Positions 7,407 to 13,776 of a stretch of DNA of 27,713 bases are shown in pieces. Each line of letters begins with the position of its first letter. Within the stretch, counting starts at the first letter, position 1. The notes beneath the pieces are model-generated. The model was not told the origin of the DNA, did not search any database, and was given only the letters and a program-made list of their open reading frames with translations. The stretch comes from a virus, in IMG/VR virus record IMGVR_UViG_3300027832_000535, positions 1 through 27,713 of that record. The stretch is one strand, 5' to 3'. The translations under genes and the position numbers were made by a program.

Positions 7407-8813
7407 TTATGCGTTAGCGTTATCATGTTTTGATCTGTAGTCTGCCACCGCTGCTTTGATAGCGTCTTCTGCAAGAATACTACAGTGTATCTTAACAGGA
7501 GGCAGTGATAGCTCTTCTGCCAGTTCGCTGTTCTTGATCGCGCCTGCCTGATCTAGTGTCATACCTTTGACCATTTCGGTAATAAGGCTACTGGAGGCAA
7601 TGGCTGAACCACAATTATGTGAACCTACTCGTTCTGAGAAAAACACATGAGCGCCGTCTTCCAATTTAAGATCGTATACCACAACCTTCTTATCATCCCG
7701 TTCGCACCCTCTTAGTTGATTGTGATGAGTAACCGCTGACACTGACACAATTTTCATGCCATTGTGGATAAAGTTTTGTACCTGTTTCAACGAGGTATCA
7801 ATTTCTTCTACAGCTAAAAATAAGGAGTCATATCCAGCTGAAGCCAATTGTTGCTTACGATTTACCACATAATCGGATTCATCAGATCGATCCTGCATAA
7901 ATTTTGGCATATTTTTAGTGTATACTTCGATGCATTTTTTCTTGCCAGGAACAACAAAGTCTGGACTAACTGGCCCAGTACTTGATTGTATCCATACTTT
8001 ACCTGAACACCATTTTGCAGCTACGTTATTTTTTTCAAACAAGTTAATATATTTTTTTTCTATGCTAGTTGGGACGGAACGGTCTATATTCGCCATACCT
8101 TGTCTCCATTTATCCACATATACAGGATTTTCCCAATTTTTTCTGGAGGCTTCTGCCGATCGTTGTTTTTTTAACGGCAAATCCTTGCACACATATCCTG
8201 GCTTATTTTGCGGTAACACAGAGTGGTCAAACTGTGTATTCCACTCTGTCATTCTTTTGCTGTTTTTTTCTTTCAAATCAACTCTGTGTCGATTGTTAGT
8301 GAGAATCCTTAACTCATGTTCAGTGATTTCATACAGTTCTTGCCCAGCCACTAGTTGTTGTGCTTCAACTGGAGTGTTATCAGCGTTCCAAAAAATATGT
8401 TCTTTCGTACATATTAGACTAAAAGTTTTAGATTTAATATTTTTTCTACTTGTTTCTCTTTGAAACGTTACTACTAATAAATCATCAATTGTAACTGAAT
8501 GTTTGAGTACTGCTCGAATCTTTTGATTAACGATGTTAGTTCCGTTCCACGCTAATACTTCGTCACCAATGACTAGGTCACTTATTTTTTTTGATTTGGT
8601 TGGAGTATTGATTAGTGCATTACTAGTAAGGCAGCCATACGTTTTGAAACGCGCATCAATGATAACATCGTCTACGACTTTGATTTGCAACTTCATCACG
8701 TCACCACAAGCCGGGGCCCCGACCATTCCAGTACCAACGGTTTCGTTTATTTCAAACTTACCCACATTGCGTGGATTTTCGTAGTGTTCAAGTACTTTGC
8801 TTGAATATGCCAT
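7407..8813 (-). CDS. iscU: IscU iron-sulfur scaffold, interrupted by an in-frame intein
   Basis: Residues 1-60 and 401-468 together give a 128-residue protein, the length of E. coli IscU, and very similar throughout (MAYS.KV..HYENPRNVG start). The cluster ligands are C36 and D38 (ACGD), C401 (CGSAIASSS, equal to E. coli C63) and C444 (IHCSILAED). The HscA-binding LPPVK motif is intact. Residues 61-400 are an intein placed directly before the catalytic Cys. IscU assembles [2Fe-2S] and [4Fe-4S] clusters from IscS sulfur. AAGAGGAG precedes ATG 8813. erpA is 17 nt upstream and iscA 11 nt downstream. The unspliced protein should be inactive as a scaffold. Confidence 0.95.
   Translation of the reverse strand: MAYSSKVLEHYENPRNVGKFEINETVGTGMVGAPACGDVMKLQIKVVDDVIIDARFKTYGCLTSNALINTPTKSKKISDLVIGDEVLAWNGTNIVNQKIRAVLKHSVTIDDLLVVTFQRETSRKNIKSKTFSLICTKEHIFWNADNTPVEAQQLVAGQELYEITEHELRILTNNRHRVDLKEKNSKRMTEWNTQFDHSVLPQNKPGYVCKDLPLKKQRSAEASRKNWENPVYVDKWRQGMANIDRSVPTSIEKKYINLFEKNNVAAKWCSGKVWIQSSTGPVSPDFVVPGKKKCIEVYTKNMPKFMQDRSDESDYVVNRKQQLASAGYDSLFLAVEEIDTSLKQVQNFIHNGMKIVSVSAVTHHNQLRGCERDDKKVVVYDLKLEDGAHVFFSERVGSHNCGSAIASSSLITEMVKGMTLDQAGAIKNSELAEELSLPPVKIHCSILAEDAIKAAVADYRSKHDNANA
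7614..8633 (-). mobile_element. Intein (340 aa) with PD-(D/E)XK-like homing nuclease in IscU
   Basis: The element starts with Cys61 (block A, CLTSNALINTPT) and has the block B T-x-x-H signature TKEH (136-139). It ends with block F VVVYDLKLEDGAH and block G VGSHN, with C401 as the +1 nucleophile. This is a class 1 intein with all splicing residues. Between the halves, residues ~215-240 (SAEASRKNWENPVY) look like a NUMOD-type DNA-binding repeat, and ~247-340 (TSIEKKY, then SPDFVV, then CIEVY, then QQLASAGYDSLFL) look like a Vsr/EDxHD-type PD-(D/E)XK nuclease. No LAGLIDADG or HNH motif is visible. The nuclease call is the weaker part. Confidence 0.9.
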
Positions 8814-8830
8814 GATTTTCTCCTCTTATA

Positions 8831-9160
8831 TTAAACTGAAAAACTACTTCCACACCCACATGTACTTGTAGCACCTGGATTAGAAATACTGAAGCTGTTG
8901 CCTTGCAAGTCTTCTTTATAATCTACGACCGATCCAACTAAATATTGCATACTCATAGCATCAATTAGAACAGTAACATTCTCGCGTTCTATTGTGAAGT
9001 CGTCATCATTCTGCACTTCATCTAATGTAAATCCATAAGTGAACCCGCTGCATCCACCACCTTGAACGAACGTTCTAAGTTTAATTTCAGGATTATTTTC
9101 TTCAGCAAGAAGATCTTGTATTTTTACAAATGCTGCTTCGGTTATTGTTAATTGATCCAT
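8831..9160 (-). CDS. erpA: A-type iron-sulfur carrier, ErpA-like
   Basis: This 109-residue A-type carrier has ligands C37 (GGGCSGF), C101 and C103 ([12 protein letters not shown], nearly the E. coli ErpA ending). [11 protein letters not shown] and YLVGSVVDY are ErpA signatures, distinct from the IscA-like paralogue two genes downstream. ErpA delivers [4Fe-4S] clusters to final targets. It is the first gene of erpA-iscU-iscA. ATG 9160 has no good Shine-Dalgarno of its own. It overlaps (TAATG) the end of a six-codon leader ORF that has one, so translation is probably coupled. Confidence 0.93.
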   Translation of the reverse strand: MDQLTITEAAFVKIQDLLAEENNPEIKLRTFVQGGGCSGFTYGFTLDEVQNDDDFTIERENVTVLIDAMSMQYLVGSVVDYKEDLQGNSFSISNPGATSTCGCGSSFSV

Positions 9161-9180
9161 TATATCAGAGTCTTTTGCAT
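9160..9180 (-). promoter_or_regulatory. Six-codon leader ORF coupled to erpA
   Basis: ATG 9180 opens a short frame (MQKTLI, then TAA) whose stop overlaps the erpA ATG as TAATG. GGAAG at 9188-9192 stands 7 nt before ATG 9180, ideal spacing, whereas erpA itself lacks a clear ribosome site. This suggests translational coupling through a leader peptide. Confidence 0.5.
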
Positions 9181-9245
9181 AATAGTACTTCCGTTGGTTA
9201 AGGTGACATTTTTACATAGGTGATATCAGCAGTGTACAGTGTAAG

Positions 9246-9252
9246 TATTTAG
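9246..9252 (-). promoter_or_regulatory. Putative promoter box (CTAAATA) upstream of erpA-iscU-iscA
   Basis: CTAAATA lies 86 nt before erpA. Downstream of it are a tandem 7-mer repeat (CAGTGTA twice on the plus strand, 9230-9243) and a TGATATCA palindrome (9221-9228) that could be protein-binding sites. No sigma70-like pair is obvious. Confidence 0.4.
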
Positions 9253-9288
9253 TCATTCCCCTATTTGCTTTCATCAATCATGATGGAT

Positions 9289-9417
9289 TCATCCATTGAA
9301 AAATCGTAAAGGTTCTTGTATCAATCCAGATAATAGACCAATACCAATAATACCGATTATACTATAAACAACTGTAATAAATACCGTGACTAATACTGAT
9401 AATACTTTACTGGACAT
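9289..9417 (-). CDS. Tiny single-pass membrane peptide (42 aa)
   Basis: The ORF runs from ATG 9417 to TGA 9289. Nearly all of residues 5-33 is hydrophobic (V/I/L/G-rich: VLSVLVTVFITVVYS, then IIGIIGIGLLSG), followed by a short polar tail. It overlaps a 15-codon frame (9407-9454) that starts 1 nt after the o-spanin stop. Position at the end of the lysis cassette suggests a holin or antiholin-like or other lysis peptide; this is inference from place and shape only. No clear ribosome site is visible, so translation may depend on coupling. Confidence 0.4.
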   Translation of the reverse strand: MSSKVLSVLVTVFITVVYSIIGIIGIGLLSGLIQEPLRFFNG

Positions 9418-9455
9418 TCTCTCGTATCCATTTCCAATATTCTTCGTTAGACATA

Positions 9456-9833
9456 TTATTTTTTAGGTTGTTGTAGTGTTTCGGGTTTAACTGCTTCTTC
9501 GTAGTAAACAATAATTTGTTTTTGCTGTTCGATATAACGCTTTAGTTCAGCAAAGTTTAAACTAAGGTTTTCGTAGTCTTTAATACTAATAGCAATGTAT
9601 GCAAGCTCACCGTTCTTTGCTGAAAACCTTTCAACAAATTCGTCGTAGTTTTCTGCTGTAACAACATATATCTTAATGTTATTAATTTGCGCACCCTTAG
9701 GATGAGCAACAATTGGTACAGTTGTTTTTACAGTATTAGTTACTGTTACTATTTTGGGTTCCTGGCGGAACACTGAGCACCCCATTAGGGTCAGTGATGC
9801 CGCGAAGATCGTCCCATAGCTTATTAGTTGCAT
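9456..9833 (-). CDS. Outer-membrane spanin lipoprotein (Rz1-like)
   Basis: ATG 9833 has AGGA 6 nt upstream and gives a lipoprotein signal ending in the lipobox LMGC, so the mature protein would start at Cys19 and be anchored in the outer membrane. An in-frame TTG at 9851 would add KIGCK and a positive charge, but its ribosome site is poor. The mature part is short with a periplasmic helix. Its 5' end overlaps the i-spanin gene by 98 nt in another frame, the nested Rz/Rz1 arrangement. With the i-spanin it should fuse inner and outer membranes at the end of lysis. Confidence 0.75.
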   Translation of the reverse strand: MQLISYGTIFAASLTLMGCSVFRQEPKIVTVTNTVKTTVPIVAHPKGAQINNIKIYVVTAENYDEFVERFSAKNGELAYIAISIKDYENLSLNFAELKRYIEQQKQIIVYYEEAVKPETLQQPKK

Positions 9834-10158
9834 CTTGCATCCTATTTTCAATCAAGCCTGGCTTTTTCTGGGCCAGTGCCGTTAAGTTGTGTTTTTGCAA
9901 AGTAGCACGAAGTTCATCTCCGTACTTTTCTGCTGTTTGTAGTTCTTTTTGCAAGTTCGCACTTAGTTCTGCATTGCGAACTACGTCTCTTTGTAAAGTA
10001 GCAATACTAGCTTCGCTAATTTGTACTGCTACTTCCATTTTTGCAACATTTTCTCGTGCTGTTTCTAAATCACCTTGCATTTTTTTAACATAAAGAACCC
10101 CCATACCTGCTGTTGCAATTACGGTCATTACCATAGCAATTTTAATAGCACCAAACAT
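9736..10158 (-). CDS. Inner-membrane spanin (Rz-like)
   Basis: The N-terminal helix (about 3-24) is a signal anchor, followed by a long charged coiled-coil periplasmic domain (about 28-110, E/A/K/Q-rich) and a flexible Pro/Gly/Asn tail. This is the i-spanin architecture, 140 aa. It starts 3 nt after the endolysin stop with a TAGGA ribosome site and overlaps the o-spanin gene. Identification rests on architecture and gene order (endolysin, Rz, Rz1), not on sequence identity. Confidence 0.8.
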   Translation of the reverse strand: MFGAIKIAMVMTVIATAGMGVLYVKKMQGDLETARENVAKMEVAVQISEASIATLQRDVVRNAELSANLQKELQTAEKYGDELRATLQKHNLTALAQKKPGLIENRMQDATNKLWDDLRGITDPNGVLSVPPGTQNSNSN

Positions 10159-10161
10159 AGA

Positions 10162-11037
10162 TTATCCTAATAGTTTACCTAGTGTTGCAGGTCCTGCAAT
10201 ACCATCAGCAGTTAAGCCGTTCTTAGTCTGCCATGCTTTTAGCGCACGTTCTGTACCAGGACCAAACGCACCGTCGTCATTAATGCCCAATGCATCCTGC
10301 ATCATCTTAACGCCGTCGCCTTTAGAACCTTTGCGTAATGTACCAATGTCACTTACGTCCATATCGTTGTCACCGTCGTCATTTGCTTCTGCAATACTAA
10401 CGGGGCTACCAAACACCTGCATAGCTTTAGCATAACGTGTCTGACGATCAGCAAGACCAATGTTACCACCGTTGATCTTTTTAGTCATCTTGGTAACATC
10501 ATCTGTATCAGCAATGTCGTTTAGTTTGTTTGCACCCCAAAACCAACACGCTGATTCTACCGCACCCTTTGGTGTTGCTACATATGTTGCTGCTTGTTCT
10601 GCTGTCATATCCACACTTTTACCAAAGCGTGTGTAGTTGTCGCGTCCAGTAAGTTGTTTTAGTCCACGGCCACGGAACAACCATCCGTCACCTGCTTTGG
10701 TATTTCCCATTTTAGAACTACGGAACTCATCTTGGTAAACATAGTTTGCAATCATTTCTGGCTTACGTGCATACTCAGCAGCACTGCGCTTTGGTGCTGT
10801 ACCAAAGTACCGACCAAACACTGCAAGCAACGACTTCTCGCTGTAGTTTAAGTTTTCTTCCAGTGAGTTAAAGTTATTTGACTCATGAGCGCATTGACTA
10901 ACAAAGTGTGCCATGCGTCTCTCAGTAGTGATACCGTATTTAGGTAGTACATCTACTAATGCTGCATGCCAGGCATCAACATTTTTGTTACCTGGAATAA
11001 GTGCAGCTAAGTTCTCTTTCTTTAATTCAAAGCTCAT
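10162..11037 (-). CDS. Endolysin: GH19 chitinase-like muramidase with peptidoglycan-binding domain
   Basis: Residues ~10-215 form a glycoside hydrolase family 19 domain: FVSQCAHESNNF with the catalytic Glu at 52, GRGLKQLTGRDNY, and ACWFWGANKLND with a KKINGG motif. An Asp-rich linker (about 217-231) leads to a C-terminal PG_binding_1 domain (about 232-291: LRKGSKGDGVKMMQ, then GPGTERALKAWQ, then GIAGPATLG). It has no signal peptide, so release needs a holin. It overlaps the Cys/His mini-ORF upstream by 11 nt and is followed by the spanins. Confidence 0.93.
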   Translation of the reverse strand: MSFELKKENLAALIPGNKNVDAWHAALVDVLPKYGITTERRMAHFVSQCAHESNNFNSLEENLNYSEKSLLAVFGRYFGTAPKRSAAEYARKPEMIANYVYQDEFRSSKMGNTKAGDGWLFRGRGLKQLTGRDNYTRFGKSVDMTAEQAATYVATPKGAVESACWFWGANKLNDIADTDDVTKMTKKINGGNIGLADRQTRYAKAMQVFGSPVSIAEANDDGDNDMDVSDIGTLRKGSKGDGVKMMQDALGINDDGAFGPGTERALKAWQTKNGLTADGIAGPATLGKLLG

Positions 11038-11191
11038 TTTCTATATCCTTTTTTTCTATTTGGCAAGCATCACAAATGCAATGTTTGCATACTTCTACAT
11101 CACTTGAGTAGACCGTATCACCGTTGTAAAAATCTTTACGAAGGGAAGAGCCGCAATGTGATTCATGTCCGCAAGTTCTACAGTGTGCCAT
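11027..11191 (-). CDS. Small Cys/His-rich, probably zinc-binding protein (54 aa)
   Basis: The ORF runs from ATG 11191 to TGA 11027. It has seven Cys and four His, in a CRTCGHESHCG cluster near the N-terminus and a CKHCICDAC cluster near the C-terminus, which suggests a treble-clef or zinc-ribbon fold. It overlaps the endolysin start by 11 nt. A late-promoter box (AATAAATA, 11197-11204) ends 5 nt before its ATG, so it would be the first gene of a late lysis transcript. The function is unknown. Too few residues remain for family assignment, but promoter, overlap and Cys spacing argue it is real. Confidence 0.6.
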   Translation of the reverse strand: MAHCRTCGHESHCGSSLRKDFYNGDTVYSSDVEVCKHCICDACQIEKKDIENEL

Positions 11192-11196
11192 GCAAG

Positions 11197-11204
11197 TATT
11201 TATT
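11197..11204 (-). promoter_or_regulatory. T4-type late promoter box (AATAAATA) of the lysis cassette
   Basis: AATAAATA lies on the minus strand at the 3' end of the upstream gene, 5 nt before ATG 11191. It would drive the zinc mini-protein, the endolysin and the spanins. Confidence 0.6.
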
Positions 11205-11919
11205 ATAGTCTTTTAAGGACCAATACACATTCTGAGTTTTCAAACACAAGTTTATCGCCATATTTGCAAATATTATAATCACCTAAGTATTTTGTAAGAA
11301 ATAGTATCTCTGGATATGAATCCATTATATCTAACGATTCATTAATCCGCTTAACTGTTTTTAATGTTTCGCCAAAGTCTACAAATTCAAACATTAACTT
11401 ATCAGAATATGCTTTCTTAATAGATATAATGTTATCTTCCATAACAATTTCTTCTACGTAGCTGTTACTAAAGAAGTTTTTATAGTTATTAAGATTACTT
11501 TCAGATACTGTAATACCGTAGTTATCAGGATCTAATGGAACTTCGCGATCTAAATTTTCTATTGTAACATCGTGGCTTCTAAAGCCTTTGTAGTAACGAA
11601 ATTTAAAGTCTTCAACATCTGCTAATTTTGTAACTCCGTCTACAATTTCTATGATGTTTTGGTTTGCAGATTTATCTCTTTCAATTTCAACAAATACTCT
11701 ATAGTTACCGTCGCTTTGCTCTCCAGCAGTTACGTCACTATCGAGAATGAAGCTATATCCACCTTCTAAAAACTTTACTAAATCATCAGCTGGTGGTTTA
11801 TCTTTAACAGTAAAACTAAGAGTAATAATGTTTTTATCGTCGCCCATTTTACTAGCATATGCATCTATCTCAAAGATATGATATACTAAATCTTTTAAAT
11901 CGCCTTGTCTAAGTCCCAT
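11203..11919 (-). CDS. Conserved phage protein of unknown function (238 aa)
   Basis: This acidic soluble protein has alternating strands and helices, with no signal or membrane segment and no motif I recognise. It is coupled to the upstream 166-residue gene (stop and start meet at 11919, TAATG) and shares its GATAAATA late box at 12444-12451. Late control points to a virion or assembly role; that is inference. Confidence 0.65.
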   Translation of the reverse strand: MGLRQGDLKDLVYHIFEIDAYASKMGDDKNIITLSFTVKDKPPADDLVKFLEGGYSFILDSDVTAGEQSDGNYRVFVEIERDKSANQNIIEIVDGVTKLADVEDFKFRYYKGFRSHDVTIENLDREVPLDPDNYGITVSESNLNNYKNFFSNSYVEEIVMEDNIISIKKAYSDKLMFEFVDFGETLKTVKRINESLDIMDSYPEILFLTKYLGDYNICKYGDKLVFENSECVLVLKRL

Positions 11920-12419
11920 TATACTGCCCCCGGTGTTACCATTGCTGCTTGATCCGCTGCTTGCGGTTGTTCTTGTGCAGTAATATTATCTAATTCTTCG
12001 ACCTTATTATATCCGCCATAGATGTCTGCAATTAATTTCTTAGGCATTTGAATTTTAACTAACCAAATAGGATGACGGTCGAGTTTGCCTTTTTTAGATC
12101 CTGGACGAACATCACTAGGATCACGTATTTTACGAGGCTTAATAACATAATCTTTGCCCATAAACACTTTACAATCATAATCTAATAGACGTTGTCCGCC
12201 CATTGGATCTGGCATCTTGTTACGATCCCACATGAATGTACATGTAATCCAATGACGATCAATAATTGGCCCTTCGGCTACCTCGCCATCCTGCCAATTA
12301 GCATAGACGTAAATATCTAATTCGTCTAAGACTCTTTCAAAATCTTTTAGTACTTGAAACGAAGTATTACTATCGTAAATGCCTTCGATGTTTTTAACAA
12401 TGTCATAGATATCTTGCAT
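11919..12419 (-). CDS. Conserved T4-like phage protein, probable virion or assembly protein (166 aa)
   Basis: The core YANWQDGE, GPIIDRHWITCTFMW, KMPDPMGGQRLLDYDCKV is strikingly conserved-looking, and I associate it with hypothetical proteins of T4-like phages of alphaproteobacteria and marine hosts; I cannot give a function. The tail (about 140-166) is Gln/Ala-rich and probably disordered. It has a late-promoter box (12444-12451) and an AGGATG ribosome region before ATG 12419. It is divergent from phoH and heads the transcription unit toward the lysis genes. Confidence 0.65.
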   Translation of the reverse strand: MQDIYDIVKNIEGIYDSNTSFQVLKDFERVLDELDIYVYANWQDGEVAEGPIIDRHWITCTFMWDRNKMPDPMGGQRLLDYDCKVFMGKDYVIKPRKIRDPSDVRPGSKKGKLDRHPIWLVKIQMPKKLIADIYGGYNKVEELDNITAQEQPQAADQAAMVTPGAV

Positions 12420-12443
12420 GGGTCATCCTATTTCTTACATACT

Positions 12444-12451
12444 TATTTATC
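12444..12451 (-). promoter_or_regulatory. T4-type late promoter box (GATAAATA)
   Basis: It stands 24 nt before ATG 12419 with an AGGA-like ribosome site between. It lies in the 151-nt divergent region shared with phoH (12420-12570). Confidence 0.55.
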
Positions 12452-12495
12452 GCAGTTTCAGAGTTAACAACTATTTTTACTCAGCGTTCTCGATG

Positions 12496-12502
12496 CTAAA
12501 TA
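12496..12502 (+). promoter_or_regulatory. Putative phoH promoter box (CTAAATA)
   Basis: CTAAATA on the plus strand lies 68 nt before the phoH ATG. No consensus sigma70 pair was found in this divergent region, so this is the best candidate. Confidence 0.35.
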
Positions 12503-12570
12503 TCTTTGTAGGGCTAGTGCTTTACTCGAAAGCATACAGTCTTACTCCATTACTCATAGGAGGAAAATTA

Positions 12571-13314
12571 ATGGGTGCAAAGCGCAAAGTGGCTGTTAAA
12601 TCTAGACAGCATATTAATACTAATTACGATAACGTAATTAACATTAAACCAATGGGACATTCAGTCCAAAAGAAGACGCAAGTCACAATACTTCCCCGTA
12701 ATAGAAACCAAGAAACATACGTGTTAGCATTGCTAGATCCAAAGAAAGACATAGTCTTCGGAGTGGGTCCGGCAGGAACAGGCAAAACCATGTTGGCTGT
12801 GCAAGTAGCGGTTAAACTATTTAAAGAAGGTGTAGTTGATAAGATTATCGTTACTAGACCGGCTGTGTCTGTTGACGAAGATCTAGGCTTTTTACCAGGT
12901 ACATTAGAAGAAAAAATGGCACCATGGACTCGACCGATATTCGATGTATTGAGAGAGTATTTTCATGCAAAAGAGATAGAAGGGATGATTGCAGAAGGAG
13001 TGATTGAAATTGCACCGTTAGCATATATGCGCGGCCGCACATTTAAAGATGCGTTTATTTTAGCAGACGAGATGCAAAACGCAACACCAAGTCAGATGAA
13101 AATGTTGCTTACACGCTTAGGCACAGGTTCAATGATGGCAGTAACAGGCGATCTAAATCAGGCAGATAGGCTTAAGGATAATGGTCTATTAGATTTTACT
13201 AGACTATTAGAAGCACGTAACTCAGAACGTTTGGACGTAGTCCAGTTTGCAACAGGAGATATCGAAAGACACCAGGCAGTTAGAGAAGTCCTCAGAGTAT
13301 ATGGAGACGAATAA
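12571..13314 (+). CDS. phoH: PhoH-like P-loop ATPase
   Basis: This 247-aa PhoH family protein has Walker A GPAGTGKTM (about residue 67), TRPAVSVDEDLGFLPGTLEEKM, Walker B FILADEMQNATPSQMKMLLTRLG and TGDLNQADR. ATG 12571 is set by an AGGAGG ribosome site 7 nt upstream; the open frame reaches back to the window's divergent region but has no site there. PhoH is a common marine phage gene of uncertain role (RNA- or nucleotide-related ATPase or helicase; the phosphate-starvation link is not general). It is the only plus-strand gene here, convergent with dCMP deaminase across a bidirectional terminator. Confidence 0.93.
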   Translation: MGAKRKVAVKSRQHINTNYDNVINIKPMGHSVQKKTQVTILPRNRNQETYVLALLDPKKDIVFGVGPAGTGKTMLAVQVAVKLFKEGVVDKIIVTRPAVSVDEDLGFLPGTLEEKMAPWTRPIFDVLREYFHAKEIEGMIAEGVIEIAPLAYMRGRTFKDAFILADEMQNATPSQMKMLLTRLGTGSMMAVTGDLNQADRLKDNGLLDFTRLLEARNSERLDVVQFATGDIERHQAVREVLRVYGDE

Positions 13315-13327
13315 TTAAAGACTAGTA

Positions 13328-13353
13328 ATAGGGGACTTTAATTAGTCCCCTAT
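13328..13353. terminator. Bidirectional terminator between phoH and dCMP deaminase
   Basis: The perfect 10-bp stem ATAGGGGACT / AGTCCCCTAT has a 6-nt TTAATT loop. The plus-strand side is followed by a short T-run (CTTT). The right arm and loop contain the last codons and the TAA stop of the dCMP deaminase gene, so stop codon and terminator overlap. It serves phoH on plus and the nucleotide operon on minus. Confidence 0.75.
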
Positions 13354-13776
13354 CTTTATGACCTCAACGTCAGACTTTGCTAGAAAGTCAATACCGTCTG
13401 TGTTACGATAAGCATTACGATAGTATACAGTAACTATTCCACTTTGATATATCAGTTTGGCACAATCCATACAAGGAGCATGCGTAATAAACATAGTTGC
13501 ACCCGCCCCACTTTCACTACTTTTAGCTAACTTTGTAATTGCATTACTTTCTGCGTGAATTACTTCAGGTTTAGTTTTTAATACCGGCTCGTTTTTATGT
13601 ACACCAATTATATTTTCACAATTATTATCCCATCCACTAGGCATTCCATTATATCCAATACTTGAAATACGATCATCTTTAACAACAATAGCACCAACTT
13701 GTAAACGTGTTGCTGAACTTAGCTGTGCAAACCGTTCTGCAACATCCATAAATGCCGCGATAAATTTAGTTTTCAT
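13342..13776 (-). CDS. Deoxycytidylate (dCMP) deaminase
   Basis: This enzyme converts dCMP to dUMP, the substrate of ThyA, and is typical of T4-like phages. The zinc cytidine-deaminase signature is complete: H74-A-E76 (proton shuttle Glu) and P-C102-x-x-C105. The MPSGWDNNCEN segment is a substrate and zinc-site region usual in dCMP deaminases. Its 144 aa is a little shorter than T4 Cd. It is the last gene of the operon, overlapping the upstream ORF by ATGA, and its stop lies within the terminator hairpin. In context it feeds the SHMT-DHFR-ThyA cycle. Confidence 0.92.
   Translation of the reverse strand: MKTKFIAAFMDVAERFAQLSSATRLQVGAIVVKDDRISSIGYNGMPSGWDNNCENIIGVHKNEPVLKTKPEVIHAESNAITKLAKSSESGAGATMFITHAPCMDCAKLIYQSGIVTVYYRNAYRNTDGIDFLAKSDVEVIKIGD

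Noticed and set aside
7918-8463. Plus-strand ORF of 181 codons opposite the IscU intein
   Set aside because: It is a shadow of the intein coding sequence: no ribosome site, odd Cys/Phe/Ser-rich composition, and the minus-strand protein has clear motifs.
9221-9243. Palindrome and tandem 7-mer in the erpA leader as an operator
   Set aside because: Both are short and single; nothing ties them to a regulator, so no operator is called.
9407-9454. 15-codon ORF after the o-spanin
   Set aside because: It is too short to support as a gene; kept only as possible coupling to the membrane peptide at 9289-9417.
12418-12570. Upstream extension of phoH (51 more codons)
   Set aside because: The added residues are not PhoH-like and run into the divergent promoter region; AGGAGG fixes ATG 12571.
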